A stretch of 64,000 bases of DNA. It comes from Achromobacter xylosoxidans A8. GTDB lineage: Bacteria > Pseudomonadota > Gammaproteobacteria > Burkholderiales > Burkholderiaceae_B. The notes beneath the pieces are model-generated. The model saw nothing but the letters and a program-made list of their open reading frames with translations, had not been told where the DNA came from and did not search any database. The DNA lies in assembly GCF_000165835.1 (NCBI RefSeq), contig NC_014640.1, positions 4,898,001 to 4,962,000 on the forward strand, in the 5' to 3' direction. This document shows, one piece after another, positions 53,077-60,381 of this stretch (position 1 is its first letter; every line of letters begins with the position of its first letter). Both the position numbers and the translations under genes were made by a program.

Positions 53077-54740
53077 CAGAACATCCCCGTATTGCCTTGT
53101 TGGACGAGATTCTGGGAGCCCCCCACTCGTCCCAAATCACGAGCGATTCCCGCACCATCCGTCGCCTGCGTCACAATCGTGATGGGGCCGTGGATATGGG
53201 TTTCGGAGGTATTGTTGGTGGTAGCCGTGCTGCTCGGAATGCCGGCAGCGCTGGCTTGCGCTGCCGCAGCTGTAGTAGCCGCAGCCGCGGCGCCTCGTTC
53301 CTGATCTTCAAGGGAAAGCGTCCCATGGATTGCTCCGGCAGCGGCGGCGAGCTTGCGCTCTTCGCTTGAGCTGGCCCCCTCGGACTTGCTCAACCCAAAG
53401 TGGCGGTACACGGCCACGCTGGCCTGGGCCGGGGTGGTCGCGGCTGCCAGATGTACTCCAGCCCTACGCCTGGTGCTCTCCAACTCGCTGGCGACGAAAT
53501 CCAGCTGCTGTTCAACCGTGGACTCGCGCATGTCCATGCCATATACGCGCTTGAAGTCGGCCTGGCGTCGCGGATTCCATAGTCCGATGCCAGCGGAAAC
53601 GCCATCAGCGCCCACGGCCCTGGGGTCCAAGTTGCTTTGGGCCTGCAGGTTGGCCACGAGCCCCACGGCCGCCTCCCGGGCATAGCCCTTGGACTCGAAG
53701 TACCTGACCGCATCGACGACCTCCTTGCTCTTCAGCGCGGGATTTCTCATCGCCGCCAAGGTTTCATCCTCGCCTGAGTTCAAGTCCTTGCTGCCGAACA
53801 ACGATGCGACGACTGCCGCGACAGGTCCCGCCGCTCTCAGCGCCACAGGTCCCAAGCGTTTCAACACACCCAGGCCTGTCGCCGCGCCAGCGCCCCCGAG
53901 GGTTCCAAGAGCCGTAGCCACGGCTCCCAAGGCAGATGCCAGGCTCAGCAGCGAATTCGCCCAGGACAGAATCTTGAGCGTCCCCAGCACGAGCAGGACG
54001 TTTTGCCATCCTCCCACCGCCTGCGCCGCCGAATCGACTGCATCAATGAACTTCACGATGGCCTGCGCCGCGCCGTCGACCCACTCGACGATCTCGTCTC
54101 GGTTCTCAAGCAGATAATCGCCCCAGCCCTGTGCGAGCGAGATAAGCCGCTCAAACGCCGGCATGAGCGCCAGCAGCACCTTGACGCTCACCGATTCAAA
54201 CGTGTCGCGCAGGTCCAGGTACCGGTCGCGCAGCTGCGAGGCAGCTTCCGCATCGTTGCTGGAGATGGCAGCGCGTTTCTCCTGGACCTGAAGCAGCCGT
54301 TCGAGCTCGTCTGGCCCGCGCTTGAACAGATTGAACAGGCCCTCGCTGATGCCCATGTCCTGGGCGGCCAGCGCGGCCTGGGCCCTGTCCTTCTGGTAAA
54401 GATCGGCAATGATCCTCGACCTGGCCAGCAGGTAGGTGTTCCCATCTTTGAGGTCGCCGACATTGCCGCCGTTGCGAAAGAACCCAGGTAGCGAGTCCGC
54501 GGCGGATCCGCGGTTGAATCTGGCGACCTCGCTCGAGGATTCCTTCAATTGGGCGGAAATGGCTTCGGCAGTTCCGCCCGCCCGCTCGGCCGCCTTCTGC
54601 CACGCGGACAGCCGCTCGGTGCTCATATCCAGATTCTGGGCCATTTGGGCCAGACTGACCGCACCGGAAAAGCTGTCCGCCGCGAAGCGCTTCGGATCGA
54701 ACCCCGCAGTGACGAGCAAGGCATCGATGATGGTGGCCAT
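53076..54740 (-). CDS. Tape measure protein with lysozyme-like domain
   Basis: 554 residues, short for a tape measure, implying a tail of roughly 80 nm at about 1.5 Angstrom per residue. Helical N-terminus, hydrophobic middle (ILSWANSLLSLASALGAVATALG, residues 255-320), and at 345-450 a tail lysozyme-like domain (YFESKGYAREAAVGLVANLQ, GIGLWNPRRQADF). Sets tail length and may degrade peptidoglycan during penetration. Confidence 0.88.
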   Translation of the reverse strand: MATIIDALLVTAGFDPKRFAADSFSGAVSLAQMAQNLDMSTERLSAWQKAAERAGGTAEAISAQLKESSSEVARFNRGSAADSLPGFFRNGGNVGDLKDGNTYLLARSRIIADLYQKDRAQAALAAQDMGISEGLFNLFKRGPDELERLLQVQEKRAAISSNDAEAASQLRDRYLDLRDTFESVSVKVLLALMPAFERLISLAQGWGDYLLENRDEIVEWVDGAAQAIVKFIDAVDSAAQAVGGWQNVLLVLGTLKILSWANSLLSLASALGAVATALGTLGGAGAATGLGVLKRLGPVALRAAGPVAAVVASLFGSKDLNSGEDETLAAMRNPALKSKEVVDAVRYFESKGYAREAAVGLVANLQAQSNLDPRAVGADGVSAGIGLWNPRRQADFKRVYGMDMRESTVEQQLDFVASELESTRRRAGVHLAAATTPAQASVAVYRHFGLSKSEGASSSEERKLAAAAGAIHGTLSLEDQERGAAAAATTAAAAQASAAGIPSSTATTNNTSETHIHGPITIVTQATDGAGIARDLGRVGGSQNLVQQGNTGMF

Positions 54741-54744
54741 GCAA

Positions 54745-55343
54745 TTACCTCGGTTCAGCTAGGACGCGCCTGTTGTGTGCGTCCACCGCAATCACCTCAA
54801 GCAAGTTGTACAGGTCCTCGGCACCATAGACCGTCTGCAGATCGTGCAGCAGGCCCGGGTGCCGGGAAATCACCGCGCCAATAATCCGGGGAATATTGGC
54901 GTAGCGGATCAGGCGCGTGCCGCCGTTGTGGACTTGGAGCCCGAAGTCGATGGGGCGGCGGCCGTAAAAAAATCCAGGTGCAAGCCCAGGACTTTCTTGC
55001 GCAGCGTGAACAGGGTCGCCACCTCCTCGACATCGCCGGACATGAGCTCGCGCGTCACATTCGGGCTGGGCTGGATCTGCACGCAATCCATCATCTTGTC
55101 CAGCAGCGGCTTGGCGCTGTCGAAAGGCAGCTTGGCGATGGCCTTCATGCCCATGGCAGCCACGCCGGCCAGCCCTGCCTCGGCGATGTTGTCCGGGATT
55201 TCCACCCCGGCGTTCATCAACGAAAACAGCGCCCGGCCGGCCCATTCCTCGGCCTCGTAGGCAGAAAGCTCCGTCAGGATGAACACCTTGCCCTTGTCGC
55301 GCCCTTCGGCGCCGATGGTCAGGGTTGTCTGCTTTCTGGCCAT
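54745..55343 (-). CDS. Frameshifted tail assembly chaperone (G-T type)
   Basis: Product of a -1 slip at the seven-T run 54966-54972. It keeps residues 1-126 of the shorter chaperone, then reads YGRRPIDFGLQVHNGGTRL and RYANIPRIIGAVISRHPGLL to a stop at 54745, total about 199 residues. The downstream frame has no ribosome-binding site or plausible start of its own but clearly coding sequence, as in lambda G/GT. The long form binds the tape measure while the short form coats it. Confidence 0.85.
54909..55343 (-). CDS. Tail assembly chaperone, short form (G type)
   Basis: 144 residues. MARKQTTLTIGAEGRDKGKVF, then a helical part (AAMGMKAIAKLPFDSAKPLLDKMMD, VTRELMSGDVEEVATLFTLRKKV). Typical of the chaperone before tape measure genes. 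The zero-frame tail after the slip site is Ala/Ser/Thr-rich and probably disordered. Confidence 0.85.
   Translation of the reverse strand: MARKQTTLTIGAEGRDKGKVFILTELSAYEAEEWAGRALFSLMNAGVEIPDNIAEAGLAGVAAMGMKAIAKLPFDSAKPLLDKMMDCVQIQPSPNVTRELMSGDVEEVATLFTLRKKVLGLHLDFFTAAAPSTSGSKSTTAARA
54966..54974 (-). promoter_or_regulatory. Programmed -1 frameshift site
   Basis: On the minus strand GAT-TTT-TTT-ACG. Two TTT codons in a run of seven T followed by A allow tandem slippage (T TTT TTT A). The -1 frame continues with conserved-looking protein for 73 codons; the +1 frame does not. Confidence 0.85.
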
Positions 55344-55344
55344 G

Positions 55345-55776
55345 TCACACCAGCGCCGGAGAGACGTTCTGCCAGGTGATCTGGAACGCCATGGGTTGGA
55401 GCATCGCCTTGGCGTCCGGCGCCGGCGGAATCTGCGTCAGCACACCGCGGGTCAGCGTGTACTTGCGATCGATCGACGGGATGTTGAGGGTTCCGTTTGC
55501 ATAGAACACTTCCCGGGCCGTTTCGCTGGCCGCCATCCAGATCTCGAAGACGCGCATGGACGGGGAGTCGGGCTGGATCGTGATGATCTGCACGCGGGGA
55601 ACCGGCACGTAGCTGGCCGACATGCGGCCGTCCACGCCCATGGTTACCTGCGCGGGCGTGGCAGCCTCGAAGGTGAAGGCACTTTCGGAGGCATAGCCCT
55701 CGATCTTCTGCGGCACCGGAAACACGCCGCCCACCGCAAGCATCAGAACCGAGTTGGCACTGGTCAAAGTCGCCAT
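55345..55776 (-). CDS. Tail tube protein
   Basis: 143 residues. ASESAFTFEAATPAQVTMGVDGRMSASYV and VQIITIQPDSPSMRVFEIWM, beta-rich as in DUF3277-like tubes. Next to the sheath gene, its normal partner. Forms the inner tube through which the spike is driven. Confidence 0.82.
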   Translation of the reverse strand: MATLTSANSVLMLAVGGVFPVPQKIEGYASESAFTFEAATPAQVTMGVDGRMSASYVPVPRVQIITIQPDSPSMRVFEIWMAASETAREVFYANGTLNIPSIDRKYTLTRGVLTQIPPAPDAKAMLQPMAFQITWQNVSPALV

Positions 55777-55785
55777 GTTGAATCC

Positions 55786-57264
55786 TTAAAGAATGGCCAG
55801 CGAGGCCAGGGTGATCTGCTGGACGGAACCGCCGTCCAGGTACCAGAACGTCAAGGGCGGCGTGCCGCGGGCCTCTCGCACCTGCGGGGTCGCGTCCTTG
55901 ATCTGCAGATACCAGCCGCGGGTCTGGAGCGTGTCGGAGATATCCACGCCGGCCTGGCTGTTGATCTGCGCCTTCTGCTGGCTCGACAGCGTCACGCCGG
56001 CGCGGATGGCGCCGAAGTTGACCGCGGCGTTGATCGGGTCCAGGCAGGCAGCGTCGATCAGCGTGTAGCCGTCGATGTTGTAGGGGATGGAGTTCACCTG
56101 GGTCAGCAACGTCATCAGCGCCTGTTGGAACGCCGCGTTCAGCCAGATCTGGTTGACGTAGGTGTCGACCCACTTCCAGTTGCCACTGACCTGGCCAGGG
56201 TAGAGGAAACGGAAGCGATCGTTGCTGGTCGCGTAGTCGCCATAGAAGTTGTAGCCGTTGTCGATCAGGGTCTGCGCGGTGGTGGCGTCGGTCACGGAGA
56301 ACGCGAGGCCCGACTGGCCCTTGAACGCCAGGGTGGCGCGGCCGTTGGTGCGTTCGAAGTCCAGCGACGCCACCGTGCCCAGCACAAAGGCCGCGTGCTG
56401 AACGTCCTTGTAGACCGGCACGGAGCCGGAGTACTCGTTGGCGCTGACGATGGCGGCCCAGTTGGACGTATTGCCCTGCTGCGTGGCGGTGACGTCAGTG
56501 TCCCAGCCGACGTAGGCGTAACGATCGCCCTGGGCGTTGGTCCAGGCCGAGAACGCCACTTTGCCGGCCGTATCGGGTTCGAACGTCGTCATGAACGCTG
56601 CCCAGTTCTGGGTCAGGTCGGTGATCCGGCCCATGTCCACTGCCGGAATGCCAGCCGCTGCGCCCTGCGACAGAACCGCGGCCGTGCCCTGCGTCAGCTT
56701 CAAGCCCGACGCGAGGGTGCCGCTGCCGTAGGACACCGTGCTGGCGGCGCCGTCGGTAGCCGAGGTGATGACAAAGGCGGCACGCTGCGCGTCATAGGTG
56801 CAACTTGCGCCCAGGGTGGTGAACGCCGCCTCGATGGTTGCAGCGGCATTCGAGAAACTCGTCGCCGTCGACAGGTCGATGCTGGCGGAGGTCTTGGCCA
56901 CGCCATCAATGGTCACCGTCAGGATGCCGGACAGCGCCTGCAGCTGGGTCAGCGTCACCGTGGCCATGGAGCCGCCACGCAGATAGGCCGAAACGGCTGC
57001 CGTCGGATATTGGGCGAACAGCAGATTGCCCGGCTTGCGGGTCGAGTTGTCGAACCCATTGAAGTAGACGTCGGCCAGGGCGGCCTCGGTCGAGGTTGGA
57101 CCGAAGAAGCGCTGTACGTCGCGCGCGGTCGCGAAACTCTGGACGGTGCCGATGGGGACGGCAGTATCGTTGGTCAGGATCAGGCCGTTCAAGTCGAGCG
57201 CCGATCCGCCGGCTGCGATCACGCCAGGGACTACCTGGACGATTTCACTGGCGGGAATGGACAT
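55786..57264 (-). CDS. Contractile tail sheath (DUF3383 family)
   Basis: 492 residues from the ATG at 57264 with GGGAG upstream. IVQVVPGVIAAGGSALDLNGLILT at the start, variable outer domain (residues 90-240), and the C-terminal part WVDTYVNQIWLNAAFQQALMTLL, GVTLSSQQKAQINSQAG that forms the sheath handshake. Its presence makes this a myovirus-type tail. Confidence 0.9.
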   Translation of the reverse strand: MSIPASEIVQVVPGVIAAGGSALDLNGLILTNDTAVPIGTVQSFATARDVQRFFGPTSTEAALADVYFNGFDNSTRKPGNLLFAQYPTAAVSAYLRGGSMATVTLTQLQALSGILTVTIDGVAKTSASIDLSTATSFSNAAATIEAAFTTLGASCTYDAQRAAFVITSATDGAASTVSYGSGTLASGLKLTQGTAAVLSQGAAAGIPAVDMGRITDLTQNWAAFMTTFEPDTAGKVAFSAWTNAQGDRYAYVGWDTDVTATQQGNTSNWAAIVSANEYSGSVPVYKDVQHAAFVLGTVASLDFERTNGRATLAFKGQSGLAFSVTDATTAQTLIDNGYNFYGDYATSNDRFRFLYPGQVSGNWKWVDTYVNQIWLNAAFQQALMTLLTQVNSIPYNIDGYTLIDAACLDPINAAVNFGAIRAGVTLSSQQKAQINSQAGVDISDTLQTRGWYLQIKDATPQVREARGTPPLTFWYLDGGSVQQITLASLAIL

Positions 57265-57268
57265 AGCG

Positions 57269-57802
57269 TTAAGCTCCCGTAGGGTAGGTGGTGTCGGCCT
57301 CGATGAGGCCCACGTGAAGTTGGTCCGCGAACTGCTGCGGCACGGTGATGGATGGGTTGAACTGCAGGACGGCGTCGAATGACCACCGCTCGAAGGTCTG
57401 GCTTGCTCCGCTGTCAAAAGGCAATTGCTTGAGCTCGCCCGCGTATAGCGGCTGGGCTCGTCCCAGGCTCTCCAGGAACTCGCACCCGTACTGGCTGCGC
57501 CAGGCGATCGCTAGCGTGAGCGCCAGGTCCTGGGCCCGTGCTCCGTAGCCATCCACCCGGGCAGACCATTGCGTGGCCTGGGTCATGCTGCGCGTCCCCG
57601 CCGCGGGCGACGGATCGGCATAGGCCATGACCGGAACAGAAAGTCCAAGCGCCGCCAGCGGCGTAATGACGATGCACTCGCGCGGCGGAGTGGGAACCCA
57701 ATTGGACAGGCCGCGGAAAACTTCGCAGTCGACCAAGGTCTTGAAGAAGGCGACGAGGTCCGCTACCAGCTGGTCTTCTGTGATGCTGATCTGAACGCTC
57801 AT
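57269..57802 (-). CDS. Neck/tail terminator protein (gp12-like)
   Basis: 177 residues. MSVQISITEDQLVADLVAFFKTLVDCEVFRGL, PRECIVITPLAALGL and ARAQDLALTLAIAWRSQYG match the phage neck terminator family that caps the tail. It is the last structural gene; no head-completion, capsid or terminase gene follows. The ATG at 57802 gives the family start; the frame is open to 58006 through the repeat. Confidence 0.85.
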   Translation of the reverse strand: MSVQISITEDQLVADLVAFFKTLVDCEVFRGLSNWVPTPPRECIVITPLAALGLSVPVMAYADPSPAAGTRSMTQATQWSARVDGYGARAQDLALTLAIAWRSQYGCEFLESLGRAQPLYAGELKQLPFDSGASQTFERWSFDAVLQFNPSITVPQQFADQLHVGLIEADTTYPTGA

Positions 57803-57854
57803 GGAGTTGGAGTCCTGCCAAAGAAGTAAGCATCGAAACGAAGCGCCAAAATGC

Positions 57855-57882
57855 AAAAGCCCCGGCACTTGGCCGGGGCTGC
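57855..57882 (-). terminator. Terminator before tail operon (left copy)
   Basis: On the minus strand AGCCCCGGC-CAAGT-GCCGGGGCT followed by TTTTGC. Shields the tail operon from early transcription. Confidence 0.7.
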
Positions 57883-58025
57883 ATTTGCTAGGGGCGCAAT
57901 GCCCCGGGCCCATTGTGACCGATTGCGTGACCTGAGAAACGGGGTCTTGTGACGGAACCGTCACACGCCATGCAGAATCGAGTCGGCGCCCTGCCGAAGA
58001 GGCCAAGGCAACATGCCCAAAAGCA

Positions 58026-58053
58026 AAAAGCCCCGGCGCGTGGCCGAGGCTTC
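58026..58053 (-). terminator. Terminator after early operon (right copy)
   Basis: On the minus strand AGCCTCGGCC-ACGC-GCCGGGGCT with TTTTTGCTT after it. Ends the operon 60269-58103. Confidence 0.72.
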
Positions 58054-58102
58054 ATTTCCTGGGGACGCAATGCCCCGGACCCATTGTGACCGATTGCGTG
58101 AC

Positions 58103-58363
58103 CTACGGGGCGGGGGCTTGTGACGGAACCGTCACACGCCATGCGTAGGTCCGCCCGTGGCCGCCCGCTACAGGCTCTTGAATCAGCACGCTGCCAGTAT
58201 CCTGCAGCGCATCCATGGCGCGCTGAATCCCTCTTTGCATGCGCGTCTTTTCCGGAAGGGACAAAGACCGGCCATGCGACACGTGCCGCACCAGCTCCAT
58301 CAAGCGGAATGAGCGTCCGGGATAGCAGGCCATCAAATCCATCACCTCGTGCGCGTACTTCAC
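58103..58363 (-). CDS. Small helix-turn-helix-like phage protein
   Basis: 86 residues from GTG with AAAGGAGG eight bases upstream. YPGRSFRLMELVRHVSHGRSLSLPE and GIQRAMDALQDTGSVLIQEP look like a winged-helix. Ends AWRVTVPSQAPAP, part of the repeated segment. Could regulate late genes. Confidence 0.65.
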   Translation of the reverse strand: MKYAHEVMDLMACYPGRSFRLMELVRHVSHGRSLSLPEKTRMQRGIQRAMDALQDTGSVLIQEPVAGGHGRTYAWRVTVPSQAPAP

Positions 58364-58716
58364 GCCAGCCTCCTTTCGACCAGGCTGCGAAACAGGCCCA
58401 GGTACAGTTTGTATTCGGTTTCGGTCAGGGCTACGCCTGTCGTATCGGCGATCCAGTCCAGCGCTTTCGCCATGCGCGCCCGGCCCTCCAGCTGGCCAAA
58501 CATCACGTTTTTCTGTGGGTACTCGGCGATGATGATCATCCGCTCGTGCCAGGGCAGTGCGGCATGCATCGCCTCGACCTCCATGGCGTGGTGATGGTTG
58601 ATGGGCCGGTAGTCCTCCTCTTCGGACACGTACACCTCCATGTTCCCCACCGTAGCGCCGGACCAGGTCCACCGTACCCAGTTCCATATCAAATCGTCGC
58701 CCGTCAATTTACTCAT
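58360..58716 (-). CDS. Hypothetical phage early protein
   Basis: 118 residues. Aromatic start MSKLTGDDLIWNWVRWTWSG, acidic middle, HHHAMEVEAMHAALPWHERMIIIAEYPQ. The size and place recall late-gene antitermination or DnaC-loader accessories, but no motif is decisive. Overlaps its downstream neighbour by 4 bp. Confidence 0.65.
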   Translation of the reverse strand: MSKLTGDDLIWNWVRWTWSGATVGNMEVYVSEEEDYRPINHHHAMEVEAMHAALPWHERMIIIAEYPQKNVMFGQLEGRARMAKALDWIADTTGVALTETEYKLYLGLFRSLVERRLA

Positions 58717-59452
58717 CAGCCACCTCGCATTGTTTACCTGTCTTGCCGTTGGAACCGTTCTTCAGACGGTCCGCTGTTTCCTGGCTTTCGCCCTTGGCGC
58801 GCTGGATCATGTCGGCAATGCCCTTGCTCGGGTAATCGCCGCGAGCGATGCGCGCTTCCCACTTTTCGATCCAACTCCGATGCGGGCGCCCACGGTCCCT
58901 CAATACCTTCTGCGCGCCCATTTTCTTGAGCGCCGCCTCGGCCTCGGCGCGCGTCGCCATGGTCTGTCCGGGCGCCGGCAGCGCCGGGCGCGGTAGCGGG
59001 ATGTCCGCCCATGCGCCCTTTGCCAGTTCCTCGTTCAAGGTCTTCTCCCACCGCGCCTTGATCGCCCCATAGGTGCAGCCCAGCAGATCCACCGTGCTGA
59101 CGCCTACCGCCGCCCAGTACACCGCCGGATGCGACCAGACGCCGGGCTCCCCCCGCCTGCGGGCGGACATGCCGCGCACCGCCTCGTGATAGGCCACTTC
59201 CGGGACCATCCACGGGCAACATGATTTGATGAACTGCGGCAGCGTCGGCGGCCATTCCTGGGTGAGGCAAGCGACCAGGCCACGGCGTACCTGGACTTCA
59301 TCCAGGCCCGCCAGTTTCTGATTCCATGAATCTTTCAGCTCCCGCGCCGTCAGGCCCTGCCATTGCTGCGCGAACTTGGCGCCGTACATCAGCAGCATTT
59401 CATTCACCACCAGCGCCCCAAGGGTGGCGGGCTGGACGTCAGCGGCTGGCAT
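58709..59452 (-). CDS. Phage replication protein P-like
   Basis: 247 residues. LYGAKFAQQWQGLTARELKDSWNQKL, WPPTLPQFIKSCCP and AVRGMSARRRGEPG resemble lambda-P-like helicase loaders of betaproteobacterial phages. Follows a DUF1376 (O-like) gene, the standard pairing. Overlaps it by 14 bp. Confidence 0.75.
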   Translation of the reverse strand: MPAADVQPATLGALVVNEMLLMYGAKFAQQWQGLTARELKDSWNQKLAGLDEVQVRRGLVACLTQEWPPTLPQFIKSCCPWMVPEVAYHEAVRGMSARRRGEPGVWSHPAVYWAAVGVSTVDLLGCTYGAIKARWEKTLNEELAKGAWADIPLPRPALPAPGQTMATRAEAEAALKKMGAQKVLRDRGRPHRSWIEKWEARIARGDYPSKGIADMIQRAKGESQETADRLKNGSNGKTGKQCEVADE

Positions 59453-60269
59453 CGATCGTCCCCATGTATCGTTCGCGCGGCCGGCCTTGGTCGGCCAGGA
59501 CCTCGCGCAGTTCATCGGTCCAGTCGGCCAGGCGTTGCGCCCTGCCTGTCGTGGGGTTGTTCCGGGTACGCGGAGGAAAGAGGCCCTGATACCCGCCCGC
59601 GATGCTGTTTGCGATCACGGCGCCCGGCTGGTGCCCTTCGGCGAGATAGCCAGCAAGCTGCTGCAACTGACGTCTGGCGCCCTGCTCGGTCACCGGCTTT
59701 TTGCGTGCCTTGCGATCGGCAATCCAGCTGACCCAGTCCTCGCGGTCGAGCCAATCCGGGAGATCGATCACGGAGGCGTCGAATGCGCTGCCTCGCTTGC
59801 GAGGGGTGGAGGGGTGATCTTCTGGTTCCTGGTTCTTGGTTCCTGGTTCTTGGTTAGCTTCCGATCCGGATTTTTCCCGGCCATGGCCGGGTTCCTCGTC
59901 GGAACCCATGGGAAACCCGCTGGGTTGTTCCGAACTGCGGTCGCCCTGCCTCGGCCGGCCTCCCCGCCTGCCGTTGGCTTTGGCGGTCTCGGCCTTGAGG
60001 TGATAAGCGGCAATCTCCACGTCCGCGCGCTTGTTGTGCCAATGGCCGTCCCGCAGGACGAAGAACTCGGACAGGACCTGCGTGGCGGCTTCCCTTTCTT
60101 CCTCGGTCCGCGCCCCCACCCACCGGAATACCTGCTGCAGGTGGTCCACGATGGGCTGCTCTTCCGCGTAGTACCGGCGCAGCAGACGGCTATAAATGGC
60201 ATCCTCAACCAGGCTGAGGTGCGCCGTGGCCTGGGCGTAGTCGCCTATGTTGTGGCTGTAGTAGTTCAT
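59439..60269 (-). CDS. DUF1376 (YdaU-like) phage replication initiator
   Basis: 276 residues. NYYSHNIGDYAQATAHLSLVEDAIYSRLLRRYYAEE is DUF1376; a low-complexity linker (EANQEPGTKNQEPEDH, from a 14-bp tandem repeat) follows; the C-terminus (DWVSWIADRKARKKPVTEQG) resembles O-like ends. First gene of the early operon, facing the repressor operators. Confidence 0.85.
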   Translation of the reverse strand: MNYYSHNIGDYAQATAHLSLVEDAIYSRLLRRYYAEEQPIVDHLQQVFRWVGARTEEEREAATQVLSEFFVLRDGHWHNKRADVEIAAYHLKAETAKANGRRGGRPRQGDRSSEQPSGFPMGSDEEPGHGREKSGSEANQEPGTKNQEPEDHPSTPRKRGSAFDASVIDLPDWLDREDWVSWIADRKARKKPVTEQGARRQLQQLAGYLAEGHQPGAVIANSIAGGYQGLFPPRTRNNPTTGRAQRLADWTDELREVLADQGRPRERYMGTIDASR

Positions 60270-60317
60270 GCGTGCTCCTGCATCCTCCGCCCGTTCTTAC
60301 CCGACTATCATTTTTAA

Positions 60318-60335
60318 ATCTTAGAATGCTAAGAT
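60318..60335. promoter_or_regulatory. Repressor operator 1
   Basis: ATCTTAG-AATG-CTAAGAT, a perfect 18-bp dyad in the AT-rich gap between the early operon and repressor. Shares CTTAG-N4-CTAAG with the second site. Confidence 0.75.
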
Positions 60336-60366
60336 TCTAAATGCAAGCCAACTAAGATTGTTTTTG

Positions 60367-60381
60367 TTTAGCATCCTAAGA
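60367..60381. promoter_or_regulatory. Repressor operator 2
   Basis: TTTAG-CATC-CTAAGA, overlapping the first base of the repressor ATG, which suits autoregulation. A half-site CTAAGAT lies at 60352-60358 between the two. The repressor has no ribosome-binding site and may be leaderless. Confidence 0.65.

Larger units (their letters stand above)
57854..58145. repeat. Tandem duplication of ~120 bp, period 171 bp
   Basis: 57854-57974 recurs at 58025-58145. Both copies hold a terminator-type hairpin (AAAGCCCCGGC...), the CATTGTGACCGATTGCGTGACCT block and a GTGACGG-AA-CCGTCAC palindrome. The right copy overlaps the 3' end of the gene at 58103-58363 (encoding AWRVTVPSQ); the left copy retains a dead version of it. 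Confidence 0.85.

Noticed and set aside
54797..55033. +1 frame after the seven-T run as the chaperone extension
   Set aside because: Its translation is Arg/Pro-rich and stops early; the -1 frame gives natural-looking protein.
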